The notes under the pieces were generated by a model. That model worked only from the letters and a program-made list of their open reading frames with translations, did not search any database and was not told where the DNA came from. A DNA stretch of 64,000 bases from Tetrapyrgos nigripes (lineage: Eukaryota > Basidiomycota > Agaricomycetes > Agaricales > Campanellaceae), in the NCBI GenBank assembly GCA_013368315.1, contig JAACJM010000369.1, positions 1 through 64,000 of the forward strand. The letters run 5' to 3'. The position numbers and the translations under genes are program-made. Shown in pieces: positions 1-10,890 of this stretch (the first letter of the stretch is position 1; every line of letters starts with the position of its first letter).

Positions 1-140
1 GGCTACATCGCTGCCTTTAAGAGATGAGATAGAGTTGGAAGGCTATACGATGCGTAGTTAAATGCTTTGTGATATTTTCCACAAAAACAAGTTTAAAGTA
101 CTCACTCTCATTCTGACCCTGATATTTTCAAAGAGCACCT
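1..140 (-). pseudogene. Alcohol dehydrogenase relic (fragment)
   Basis: This stretch is similar base by base to 49040-49180, the middle of the alcohol dehydrogenase gene at 48.7-50.2 kb. The shared parts are the exon end reading GQNES, a GTGAGT donor, an intron of similar length ending in CAAAG, and a following exon that in the intact gene reads [13 protein letters not shown]. Here that exon reads HLTTHRIAFQLYLIS and then hits a stop. The intron position is conserved, so the copy arose from genomic DNA and not from a spliced transcript. Similarity fades beyond about 140-200. The rest of the gene, if present, lies left of the window. Called by eye alignment only. Confidence 0.6.
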
Positions 141-2455
141 ACGAACGTTCGAAGCACAAGTCTTGTTTCAAAGTCTGCTGAAGCTATGAAAGGCATGGAG
201 CTCGTGAGTCGTGGCAGCGGAAGGCGGAATTATGAATAAAAAAGGTATTAGAGGGTCAACGAGGTAGTTTATCATCGTACGAGCAGCGCTAGGGAGTATA
301 GAAAATGCTCAAGATACTGTAGCTAGCGATCAGGCGGCTAGCAATGATTAATGATTGCTGGACAGCAGACTACTGGGCTGGTGATGACATGAGTACGAAC
401 ACTACAGTATCTGGACCCGTATATAATAACATATCCATGTCGCTTGTCCTTGTCCACATTAAATGTCCAGCCAGAGTCGGCCTGACGATGAATATATGAT
501 CGCTCCAGTTTACGATTTCGCGGAAGTGGTATAGATATAAACTAACTTGAACGGGCTAAAAGTAAACTAAAAGCAATACAACAACTAGACGACAAACAAA
601 ATCCGAAACGAGAAAGTGTACCGTGAGCCAGCTCAACATAATTTATACCACTATCAGAGGTAGATCATATCTACATTTATACTGACGCTCTCGTACTAGC
701 ACCGTCTTCAAAGATCGTCATCAGGGTCCGAGTCTGTTGTCCGCCATTACCCTCCCTTTCCCTGGCCACAGTGTCTTGAACGTTCTCGATATGGGATGGG
801 CAGAACGAAGTCGAATGCGAGTTGCAAGTTCAGAGGACTAGAAAAAAGGCTCACCTGAGAGCCCAGAGCAAACGTAAATAACCATCCTCATTCATCAGAA
901 GTTTTTACGCGTCGCTTGAGCGCACTGACGATGTATAGAGCGAGAAGTGCTGCATACTACAATTTCAAGAGAAGAAAGTTATAATGAGTACCATAAGCAA
1001 AATGAAGCTGAGGATGCGTATACAAGAGACCACAGACACCGGCATCATGGTTGAGCCATGCCGCGAGTCGTTTGGGAAAGAAGATTGGAACAACGCATCA
1101 GCAGCTAGAGAGAAAGATGGGTTAGTACCCAAGTGCATTTTGAAAGGAAAGACCAAAAAGGCATAGGAAAGAAAGATGAAAAGGAACCAAACAGACTCAC
1201 CAAGCGTTGTATAACCCATCCATTTCCACCCATGCTCTTAGGTATGTCTTCAATCAATTGCTTGCTGGCTGGACAATATTTTTCGTCCAATTAAAGAGTC
1301 CTGACGAGACTGTCCATCGTTGAGTGTGTAATGCTGAAGGTGGTGGAGGAGGAGAAAGCGCGTGCGAAGCAACAATGGTGTAGATGATATACACGGCGCC
1401 TGCCCTAAACACGACGCGTGACCAACCCCAGCCCCTATTCACGTTCTCACTCTCATTAAAGTATACAAGGGGATGGGCCGGAGCGAAGCGACGGCCACAG
1501 AGTGCACTGATGGAGGGATGAGGTCAGTTACGCTTTTGGGTCGCTTATACAGGCGGCGCATCCACTACCCATACATACAACATATGTAGCACAAAGAGAC
1601 AGTAGATTTTCAATCAAGAGAATGAACGGAGATTTATTCAAGCATTATAGTAAAGGCCAGGAACAATCATACCAATCAAAGGGTCCACAGACATATTGAC
1701 AATGGGTGACTACTTCTGCATTAAAAACCACATCGGCGCAGGTTGAGGACAGATAGCAAAGGAGAGAGGACATGAAAAGAAGGAAATTACTTGGACTATG
1801 CAAAGAAAGGGAATGTGGAAAGTTGTAAGTATGATGACCTACTCATCAATGTGTGATCCAAAGTTGCAAGCAGCGTTTACGCTGTAGCAGGGATCTGGGT
1901 GAAACGGGATATGCGATAAGCAAAACATATTCAGTGACAGAGACTTCAGGAAACGCTGACTCACCGGGCCCATTCTCGATGTCTAAGGACCAATGCCGGC
2001 AGTAGTCAATACTTGCAGAGGCAAAGGAGATAGGTGACGGCAGGGAATACATTGATGTAGAGATGAGGACATGCAGAGTATGGGGCGAGATGCTAGCCAA
2101 ACATTTCATGCCATGCAACTTATTCTCAGTTTTGCTCGGAGACTCGAAGGAGAGCATCCCAACGTTGAGTTGCTGAGGAAAAGCAGTAGCATCAAGAATG
2201 TCTAGCCAGCACCTATATCCAATTGTCAGATAAGTGTCACTAACTGCCCGAGAATATTTATACAGACCTTTAAGGATGCACTTTGACAGCCATTGGATTC
2301 TTTAACCTTCGCTGTTCAATCAATTATGATAGAGAATAAGAAGATACTAAGCCACCACCAAATACCATTCTGTAACAAATGCCCAGCAGAATTGGCCACA
2401 ATAAGGGTTTTAAAAGAATGGTGTAGTAGAGCGGTAGAAAGGGCGAAGAAATGCA
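141..2455. other. No recognisable gene
   Basis: Short open frames of 60-100 codons occur on both strands (for example 965-1219 minus, with a hydrophobic C-terminal half, and 1846-2157 minus), but none shows a known domain, convincing exon chain or conserved motif. I see nothing else here that I can support. Confidence 0.5.
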
Positions 2456-2463
2456 GAAGAGAA

Positions 2464-3059
2464 TAGGGCTCCTAGCGGATCGGATGATCCGGCGCCTATC
2501 CGCCGATGAGGCCTCGGATTCAGATGGCAGATGGGCCTCTGGAGGTGCACCCAACTGACGAATGCCATCCGCACATCCGAAGATCATCCTCGGATGGCTG
2601 AAGTACGTGGGAAGGTGTCGTACTTGCCAATTTAGGCTGATCTCGGGCCTTTCCGAGGTACTGTATAGTTAAAAAATCTCACCAAAATCCACAGAAAGAC
2701 CTCTTCAACACGTCAAACGCCCTCAACACTCTGTTCAAAGTAGTGTTCACGTGGGAAAACACCTCGGCAAAGTGGTCAAAGCCATGCTCGTAATGATCAT
2801 GGATGTCAGTAGTGAGTAATAGTGAGTAGCTTACTGGTATTACATGTATCACTCGCTATTGGGACTTAGATACAGTTAAATGATGAAAACCCACCTTCTG
2901 AACATTTTTTTGTACACTCCTTATTATGTCAGTCAATCATCCGCAGATGATTGGGTCATCCGACGGATACCATCCGCCAATGCGGATTGGCACTCTTGAG
3001 CAACTCATCCGAGCGGATGGATCCGTATCCGAACGTCATCCGATCCGCTAGGAGCCCTA
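2464..3059. mobile_element. hAT-type MITE, 596 bp
   Basis: The element begins TAGGGCTCCTAGCGGATCGG and ends with the reverse complement of the same sequence, giving terminal inverted repeats of about 24 bp. It is flanked by a perfect 8-bp direct repeat, GAAGAGAA, at 2456-2463 and 3060-3067. Eight-base target duplications with TIRs starting TAGGG or CAGGG are the signature of the hAT superfamily. The interior has no transposase frame, so it is non-autonomous. Copies of CGGATG and its reverse complement are scattered inside, making the subterminal regions self-complementary. Confidence 0.88.
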
Positions 3060-3067
3060 GAAGAGAA

Positions 3068-6000
3068 TAAAACCAAGCCGACTTCCAGTGCCATTGAAAC
3101 ATCAGCACCTTTCAATGGGCGATCACTGAAATTGAAACATCAAAACCTCCTAAGACACAATGGTATTAAGAAGCAATGAAGTGTTGAGGGCAACATTCAA
3201 TAACGCAATCGCAGACTGGAAAAGATATACTGCAAAAGGCCAAAATTGCTATTGATGCAGGACATGGGAGACCCACCCGATGCAGTACTTATTCGGAGGA
3301 TGTAGCAGACGTGAAGGGGAGAGAGAGTGTAAACTATAACCCAGTGCTGAACATAACCAAAATCACAAAGTCGACAAACTATGGGGGCGAAGAAGCGGCC
3401 TCGAAGCGCAGAGATACATCTCCAGTTGACGATACGTGCAAAAATTACACCTATAACCTCGCCACCAAGTAGGAAGACCTAAAACACAGGAGGATAGGCA
3501 AAAAACTAACACCTCCATGCCCTATCACCTCCATGGACAACGATGACCGCAGAGAGAAAACAGACAGAGCGACTGCAAACAGTTGTTAGCTCAACTGTTC
3601 AGAGGTAAAAGATTTTCCCGATATCACAACCCGGACATATAGAAGCCAATGAAAGAGTCATTAAACACACCTGCTCGAGCTTTCAGAGAAGAGTAGTTTG
3701 TGTTGAAGAAAATATATTGATCAAGTAGAGTCATAATAACGGAAGAGCCACTCACAGGTTTTTTAGACATCCTGTCTCACACCGTTTATAAGCGTAACAG
3801 AGAACATGAAAAAGGTACTTGTAGACGATTTGCGTACACATTGATGAACAGAGGAGCTACAGATTAAGTAGAGTCGAGAAGATGAATACAATGATGTGGT
3901 TGACTGGGAAGAGAGAGCGCGCGAGGTGTGTTAGTCAACCTTTTGCTAGCGTGCCGGGAAGTGATCAAACATGTTTCAAAAAGCGAGTGCTTTGAGTGCA
4001 GCGGAAATACGACATATCGCGGAACGGAAGGAAGACACCATGGACGGCGATGCATATTTGGAGCTTGGAAAAATCTAAACTTAAATGACAGATTATTGCT
4101 CGGCCTCGGGTATACTCCATATGGAATATTGGCCTCAAATCGGTCCCATATGAAGTAGGCCCGACGAGCAAAAGCTGCTTTGAAAAATCGGTAATTTAAG
4201 TTCGTGTTTTTCAATACCCCAAATATGGTTCCACTGCGGGCGGCCATTGATATTTGTAGGCATTTTTGTTGGGACTTAAATTACGAAAATTTCGCACAAT
4301 TTCTAGGCTGATAAAAGTCAAAGTATTTGTCGCAGAAATGCCAGCTTTAAATGCTTTGGGTGAATTATCTTTGTGGTAAGTAGGTTTGACTATCTCATTC
4401 CATCAACGTTAACATTGATCAGTCTCAGACTCGCACATTATAGGTTCTACGTTTTTTTATACGTGTCTTCATTACACCAAAAAGAGGCATTTGAAAGTAA
4501 GTATGGTACGGTAACACGGCATACACCTTGTCACGGTCTTCGAGAAACTTTAAACAAACAAACAAACATATCCTCACATTCTACCTGGACCCTTCCTGCC
4601 CTGCATTCATTCCAAAATTCCAATGCCCATCTCGTCTATAACTTTATCTGTCTTCAACATTCCTCCTTTGACTCCGAAAATTATTGCATGAGTTGGGTTA
4701 GGTTAGGTTGGGTTGGGTACCGATTAAGTTGAGTAACCAGGTCGATTTCATCAAACTCAAAGGTTACCGTTAGCTTGATGGCCACTTGTATGAGCTTCAT
4801 ATGGAACTGCTTTGTTAAGCTTGAGCCACATCTTTTCTCCTTCTGTGCCGGGAAGAGGTGGTGCGAGACCGTTCTCGTTCCATCCTGCAGGCTATAGGGA
4901 TTTGAGCGTCAGTTACTCAGTTACTGGAATGGAGGATAGGGAAGGAAAGGAAAGGGTGGGTAGAAGAAGAGATGGAAGAAGAAGTACGTCTGGGATCAAC
5001 ACTTTATTGCCGAGCTAGTGTTGTACTTTTTTTTAAGCCAAAGCCCCTGGAGGATCTTCTACCATACGAGGACATCCGGGGTACGTATGTCGTGATGGAT
5101 GATCGATGATCTCCGGAAAGTTGGGTAATTTTTAGTTACCGATCAGTCCTCTGGAAGAACATACGGCTCTGATATATCATATAGCTGGTTACTGCAGACT
5201 AGAAGAGTGATGGTGAAAGGCTAGTTTTTCTTCTCTCTTCTCTGCCGTCGGTCTGACAGAGTCTCGGTCACGACACGGTCAGGGACGATTGAAATTCGTT
5301 GAGAAGAGGCTAACAAGAGGCAAGGTGTTTTGAGGTTCGTAACGACGACTATCATTTATTCCAAAACTCAGGGTGTCTTCAAGGAATACAGTGGCTCCAT
5401 GTCATTGTCAATGGGAACCCTAGGGACCGCATGGACTAGCTCCTCTGTTGACGCAAAGAAATTGTGTTCTCTCTGGTCGTGCTATTTCTTTGGATGGAAG
5501 ACTATACATTTGCAATCTGTATCCCTATGCAACGGAGAAAGAAAACCATGTATTATGCACCTTGGTCTCGGGCTTGCTTCGGCGAGTGTTCATACTCATG
5601 CGCTTACACTGCGATATATTCCAACAGCTTTGCCTTCTTCTCATTCTCATTGGGGATACATGTAGTAGCTTCAGAGACCTTCTGATCAGACCCATCAACC
5701 AATTTTCTGAGAAGGAGTCCTGACTCCTGACCTGTGGCCTTTTTACCGATTAGGCACGAGACAGAGAAAATGCGGACGTCTTGACCGCGTTCTATAAACT
5801 TCTTATTAAATGGTCGAACTTTGAAAAGTCTGTGGCATCTCCAAGCCAGTCTGTAGAGGGGTCCTACAGGTTTAATCTGAAAATTAGTCTCGACTGACTA
5901 CACAGTTATTCTGAGCCAGTCTAGTACCGAGACTACTGAAAATTTGAGGATATGTCTAAATTCCGATTACTATTTATAGTAATCGGTGTAAAAAAAAAGA

Positions 6001-6459
6001 CCGATAACATAATTGATGGCATTCCCGTTGAACTGTTCGCATGACATCCAATGAAGTCTGCAACGGCATTTTTTACTTTGATAAAAAGCAGGAGCGTCTT
6101 TATTTTTTATGGCTATTGGTGCAGTTTTATCCATGCATGGACAGCCGTGCTTTTCCGAGTATATATGTATTAAAGTAGAACAGAGTTTTTTTTGAAACCG
6201 AGCCAGCAAAAAAAAAGTTGGGTCTGACGCGGATCTTCCACAGGTGCGCCACCCCCGACTCCAGGTAAGTTGTATAGGCAGACTCGCTTTATTTACAGAT
6301 ATGTTATATAACGAAGTAGTTGTACAGACATTCACCACAGAAATAAGTATTGTTACAGGTTTACGAGAAGCAGAAGATAGACGAGGAAGAGAAACGAGTA
6401 GTGTTACAGGTTTACAAATGCAAGTCCACAACATCGGGAACAAAAAATGAGAAACGGAA
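3068..6459. other. No recognisable gene; simple repeats
   Basis: About 3.4 kb without a supportable gene. There is a short (AAAC)n run near 4550-4570 and a GGTTA/GGTTG run near 4694-4720. Open frames of up to 157 codons exist (5970-6443 minus) but have low-complexity or poly-K/T-encoded stretches and no recognisable domain. This may include the untranslated 3' part of the Helitron further right. Confidence 0.5.
5963..5986. repeat. Perfect hairpin, 10-bp stem, 4-base loop
   Basis: CCGATTACTA is followed by TTTA and then TAGTAATCGG, a perfect palindromic stem-loop. On the minus strand it lies downstream of the Helitron genes, where a Helitron 3' end would carry a short hairpin just before CTRR. 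I do not see CTRR within the usual 10-15 bases after it, so I do not call it a terminus. Confidence 0.6.
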
Positions 6460-8115
6460 TCACGAAGTTAAGTAAGTAGGTGAGGAAAATAAGTGAAGAA
6501 AGTCAAATATCATAGAAGGGGACGGAGTTTCATCAGAGTCGGAGTGACCGTCCTCAGTGTCGGAGCGAGGGTTATCGTTGTCTGAGCCATGAAGACGTTT
6601 GCACGGAGATGGAGGTGAGTTAGGGTAATCACGGAAAATGACGTCGTAGAATTTGTGAAGCTGCACGGTAGTCGACGGAAGTTCGTGTAGCATGGATATG
6701 TTGAGGTGCCCGGTTGGTGTACTGAAATCGGCACTAAAGTGAAGATCAGTTGAGTGAATGAGGTATTAGGCTGAGACAAACTTACAATCGGACCCAAAAA
6801 ACGACGGCAAATTGTGTGCCAGGCATGAAGACGTTGTGATATTCTGATGGGTGGACAATGGCACCATCTGCATTGAGAACGTTCGGAGTGACAATGCGGA
6901 TATTGGAGAGGTCATGTTCTTTGGCGAGAGACTCATATTTGTGGAGATCGTCATTCATTTGTGCAAGATACCAAAGATCGTGAGCTGGAGCAATGATGGC
7001 AATTAGCATAGTAAGGAAAGAAATGAACGCAGAAAAAGTTGGCTTACCTGGTGGAGGCTGACGGCGTTTTTCCATGAAGTCACGATATTTTTGGACATCT
7101 ACGAAGGGTATTATATGAGGAGGATATGGATGTTATAGAACAATATGAACGTACTAGGAGGCTGTTGTTGACTAGGAGTTGCCCGAGAGGTCGAACCTCG
7201 GGTTCTTGAGGCTAAAACACTCGCGATAGCACTTCTCTCAACGCGTGGAGCCTCTGCGTGACCAAAGCCGGTGAAAAGAGGGTTCGTACTGAATAACATG
7301 TCATACCGGGTGTCACTTTTGTTTTGGCGCCAACCTGGGTAGCTTTCTGAATAATTTCGAACAGTGAGACAAAGAAACAAGAAGTAGGAGGTGAAGAAGT
7401 TAACTCATGACATTCCTGAGCAGTTCCTTTCCCAGCTTTCGCCCAGACTTCAGTCCAAGAAGCAGCGATGATAGTGGTGACGACGTTGTAGTAGAAAGTG
7501 AGGTCGTCAAAAATGTCGGAAATGATGGAATCTTGTTCAAACTGATGTCGTTTGGCGATGAGTTCACCAGCGAAACGAGCCCGCATGCTTCGAAGGCGGC
7601 CAATGTCGATCTTTTGGGGAAGAAAAAACGAGATTAGAGGAGCTTTGAAAGGGAGGAGAAGTATGACCTACCGAAGATGAGAATCCGGGAGGCAGTAGAT
7701 TGAAGTAAGGAGCAAACCGGCTCTGCTCAGCAGGTGCCATTTCAAGAGCGCAAATGAAGTGGGTGTTGCTGTGATTACTTTTGTTGATGACTTCGCAGTG
7801 AGATTGGCTCCAAGCAGATGTCGTAGTCGGACCATCCGGGTCAGTACAGTCAACAATTTGCCGAAAGAGAGGATGTTGGGAGACGAGATACATCGCAGCA
7901 ATTGCTGGAGAGAGGTGGTTGAGAGATTCAAGGATCTCTGAGGGTGAAAACGATCGTTAACACGATAAAAACGAGAAGAGAAAGAGAAGATACGAACCAT
8001 TTTTGGTGGATGCAGAAGTTTTCGCAACCGGTACAGACACAGTGCGGATTGTTGGCTGAGTTAAATCTGTCATGTCCATGTCACGGTCACCAGCAGATGG
8101 AGGAGGGGAAGACAT
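6460..8115 (-). CDS. Unrecognised multi-exon gene linked to the Helitron
   Basis: I recognise no family. A chain of exons on the minus strand joins cleanly in frame. It starts with MSSPPPSAGDRDMDMTDL at 8115 and runs through exons around 7929-7680, 7619-7405, 7350-7150, 7098-7050 and 6990-6785 to a final exon ending in a stop at 6460. The introns (GTATCT..CAG, GTAGGT..AAG, GTTAAC..CAG, GTACGT..TAG, GTAAGC..CAG, GTAAGT..TAG) are 45-70 bases. The predicted product is about 400 residues: a soluble-looking protein with a Ser/Thr/Gln-rich linker in the middle and an acidic Asp/Ser-rich stretch near the C-terminus, and no obvious membrane segment. It lies on the same strand as, and directly downstream of, the Helitron helicase, so it may be a Helitron accessory or cargo gene. 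A further upstream exon (ATG at 8583) cannot be excluded. Confidence 0.55.
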
Positions 8116-8752
8116 TGTTGCGGGAGAGAAATCGAAATCGAAACATTCATAAGGCGAAAAGTGAAACAAGGTATGAAAAGGAATGTCATGTGTACAAGGT
8201 AAAGAGATGAAGATGGCGTGCAGATAACGCATTTTGAAAAATGATAAGAGCTAAGACAATTGTCAGAGAGCAGTAAAGTTAGAAAAGGCAAGCGGTAGAG
8301 AGATAGGGATGAGAAGCCGTGCAGTAAATGCAAATTGTAGAGAACATGAGAAGGAACGGGAGAAAATAGAACAGAGAAAGAGATAAGCAGTAGTTGAAGG
8401 AATAGAGGTTGTTGTACGAGATATGGTGTGGGGTTGTGCAGACTTTGTCGTGAGGAAGCACACGGGATGTCGAGTGGGAGCAAAAGAAAACGATGCGCTG
8501 GCATTGGAAGGACCCGTCGGTAACATCTGCAAGCCGCAGACAAACATATCACAGCAAACGGCGTTTATTAATTGAGCAGCCATTGCAGGTGCGATATTCG
8601 CAGACTTAACCGGCGTAGAGGGGTGACAGAATAAGACAATGTGAAAAGGAGTAAGATGACGTGAAAGGAGTTAGATGTTAATAGTAGTGAGATGCGTGGT
8701 GGTGGCATGGTAAAATTGAGTTGGACAGAGAGATAAGTACATGGAAAAGACG
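8116..8752. other. Intergenic stretch between Helitron genes
   Basis: This separates the end of the helicase-peptidase frame (8753) from the start of the downstream gene (8115). It is AG-rich on the plus strand, so pyrimidine-rich on the coding strand, as in fungal promoters. No further motif is clear. Confidence 0.45.
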
Positions 8753-10124
8753 TTAAAGCAGGCGATATAACAGGAGGTGGGGATAGGGAGACTGAGAACA
8801 GGATATTGACTGTTCAGAACGTAACAGAAAGCCATGTCTTGATTGGCCATCATATTGGTAAGTACTGTCAGTGGTAAAAATTATGCAGGTGAAATGAGCA
8901 GAGCCTAAGTGAATTACACCGCAGAGTCGGTAAACAATTGGAAGGTGTTCAGCAATTTTGAGATCCTGTTTTATTTGGAAAACATTCTGGTAAGGTTCGG
9001 GGGGAAGTTCAATGAGTATGAATGGTAAAAGACAATCAATAGTACAAGTGTGAGAATGTATATCACATTCCGAAGATTGGGAGAAATGAGGACATAATGT
9101 TAGAGAAAAAGATGGATTCAAATTATGTATTAGATGTGTAAACCAGTGCTGGATAGAGAGGGAAGTGTTCTGTGAATGATTATGTGCAAACGTTAGCGTA
9201 TCGTTGGTGGGAACTAACGAAAAAGGTATTTTGATGTTGGCAAGGAAATCAATATTGTGTTTGGCACAGCACAGTGGCAAAAGGCATTGTTCAGTAGATC
9301 TGAAAGGTGTTGTAAATAATTCCATGATCAAAGAGCATGAAGCCATATGTGGACCAGATCGGACAAAGTGATGAGGATCATAGTTTGTGAGATAGTTGCG
9401 TAAAGTTTCTCGCATAGCATTCATCGTATCTGTACTGAGAGAAGAATATTTGAGAACACAATTTTCAGTCAGTAGGTTTATCAACATTGATGAGTGAGTA
9501 CTAATTGAAGACCATTTTTGACTGAAACGTTCTGTTACATCCCGGAAAATATAAGTCAAAAGTGTGAGAGCAGTATTATACGCGCAAGACCAATTCAGAT
9601 TGTCCCATACACAGCCAGGAAGCGGCAGCTGTGAAGGTAGATCAGACCTTGTGAAAGATAGATTTGGATGCGAGGAGATCGTTGCTGGAGGTGTGAGATT
9701 CTGAAGTTGATGCTCAGTGATACTGGATTTTTTGCAGTGCTGGACGTGATGTAGTTCAGTAGTGTTAGCCTCGTTGGATTGCTTTCGCTTGGCAGGAACA
9801 ATTTTCTGATCAATATTGAAGGTGGCTTTAATATTGCTTGGTAAAAATTCACCTTCAATAACAGGTACAGGAACAGGATCGGAGGCAATGAAGAGCCATT
9901 CAACCATTGTGTTATGTTCCAGAGCTTCTAAACGTTCATACTCCATGCGCAGATCTTGAGGTAATTTAGGACTATTCAGTTTCTCAAGAGTAACTTCGTC
10001 AAGAAGGAAAAGACCTGTTTGTTCAGTAGCTCGAGATGCAGACACATAGGCAGCGGCAGGACCATCGTTGAATGAACATAATACGACAGGCAAAGTCTGG
10101 CCTTGAGCAAAGTGACCAGTGATT
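8753..10124 (-). pseudogene. Helitron C-terminus: last helicase motif plus USP-like peptidase
   Basis: The segment starts with ITGHFAQGQTLPVVLCS and the motif VI-like AAAYVSASRATEQ of the helicase near 10040. After a linker comes WDNLNWSCAYNTALTLL near 9555-9605, which matches the Cys box of ubiquitin-specific-peptidase-like folds (Asn, Cys, Ala, Asn/Tyr). About 220 residues later GVIHLGSAHFTCII near 8890-8930 fits the His box, followed by YQYDGQ. Catalytic Cys and His candidates are therefore both present. Fungal and animal Helitrons are known to carry extra peptidase domains (for example OTU). Assignment to a USP-like class is my inference from motif shape. The frame is open to its stop at 8753. 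Confidence 0.7.
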
Positions 10125-10890
10125 TGAAGGCGGGTTGAAGAGGGAGCTGCTTACGAAAACATTTCAATTTTCGAGCTTGACCAGTTTCATCTTTGATGGT
10201 GACAGTGAAAGTGGACAACTGCGGAAGTATTGGGAACCATTTTTCAGGTAAACCAGGAATACTAACTGAGCTATCAGGAAATTCGATTAAAGCGGCGGTG
10301 GCGTAAGTGTAGCCAGAATTGCATTTCTCAAGTTGAATGTGTCGTAAGTATCCGATGGAGCCGTTGGTAACACCCAGTTCAGTACACAAATTGAATGATT
10401 TGAGTATGATCGGCATTCTGATGTACAGCAACACAGAACCTGGAAGAATCCGAGATTGTTGTGAGGAAAAGTTCAGTTTGAGGAGCTCGGAACGCATATA
10501 GAAGCTGGGTTCTGCTGCATCCTTTACCAAGAATCTGATTTCAGACTCACGATTGGAATTTTTGACGCCTATTTCCATTACTTCATCGTATGCGACACGT
10601 TCAATCAGAGAAGGACCATTAGCGGCACTACAAATTGCTTCAGTTTTACATTGATTCAGAACTTGTCGTTTTAAGTTTGTAGCGACAATGGCAGATGCAT
10701 TGTAGTGTTCCGGCTGGTCCAGTACTAAACCTGTGATATGATCCCAGCTTTTGATTTGCCTTGAATTAAAAAGGTCAATGTCATCCTGTGTACATTCTCT
10801 GTTTCTCAAGCGTAGAACAGCGGCTCCATAATCGGGATCTTCAGCCATTCGTTTTTGTTCACTGAGCGAGATCACAGTGGTGATATTTTT
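10125..10890 (-). pseudogene. Helitron helicase, middle segment after nonsense codon
   Basis: This continues the helicase in the same frame right after the TGA, reading KNITTVISLSEQKRM and then about 240 residues of the accessory part of the PIF1 domain (for example GSVLLYIRMPIILKSFN and GVTNGSIGYL). Near 10125 the reading fails after KQLPLQPAF and resumes one base out of step as ITGHFAQGQTLPVV, the start of the last helicase motif. The distance is too short for an intron, so a one-base indel is most likely. Confidence 0.75.

Noticed and set aside
1421..1445. Shared word GCCCCTATTCACGT at 1427 and 48497
   Set aside because: A 14-base match is expected by chance in 64 kb, and the flanks do not align.
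4690..4722. GGTTAGGTTAGGTTGGG run as a possible telomere repeat
   Set aside because: It is short, mixes GGTTA and GGTTG, and does not match tandem TTAGGG. It is interior to the window.
5963..5986. Hairpin as the Helitron 3' terminus
   Set aside because: A Helitron end needs CTRR about 10-15 bases after the hairpin. On the minus strand the following bases are AATTTAGACATATCC, with no CTRR.
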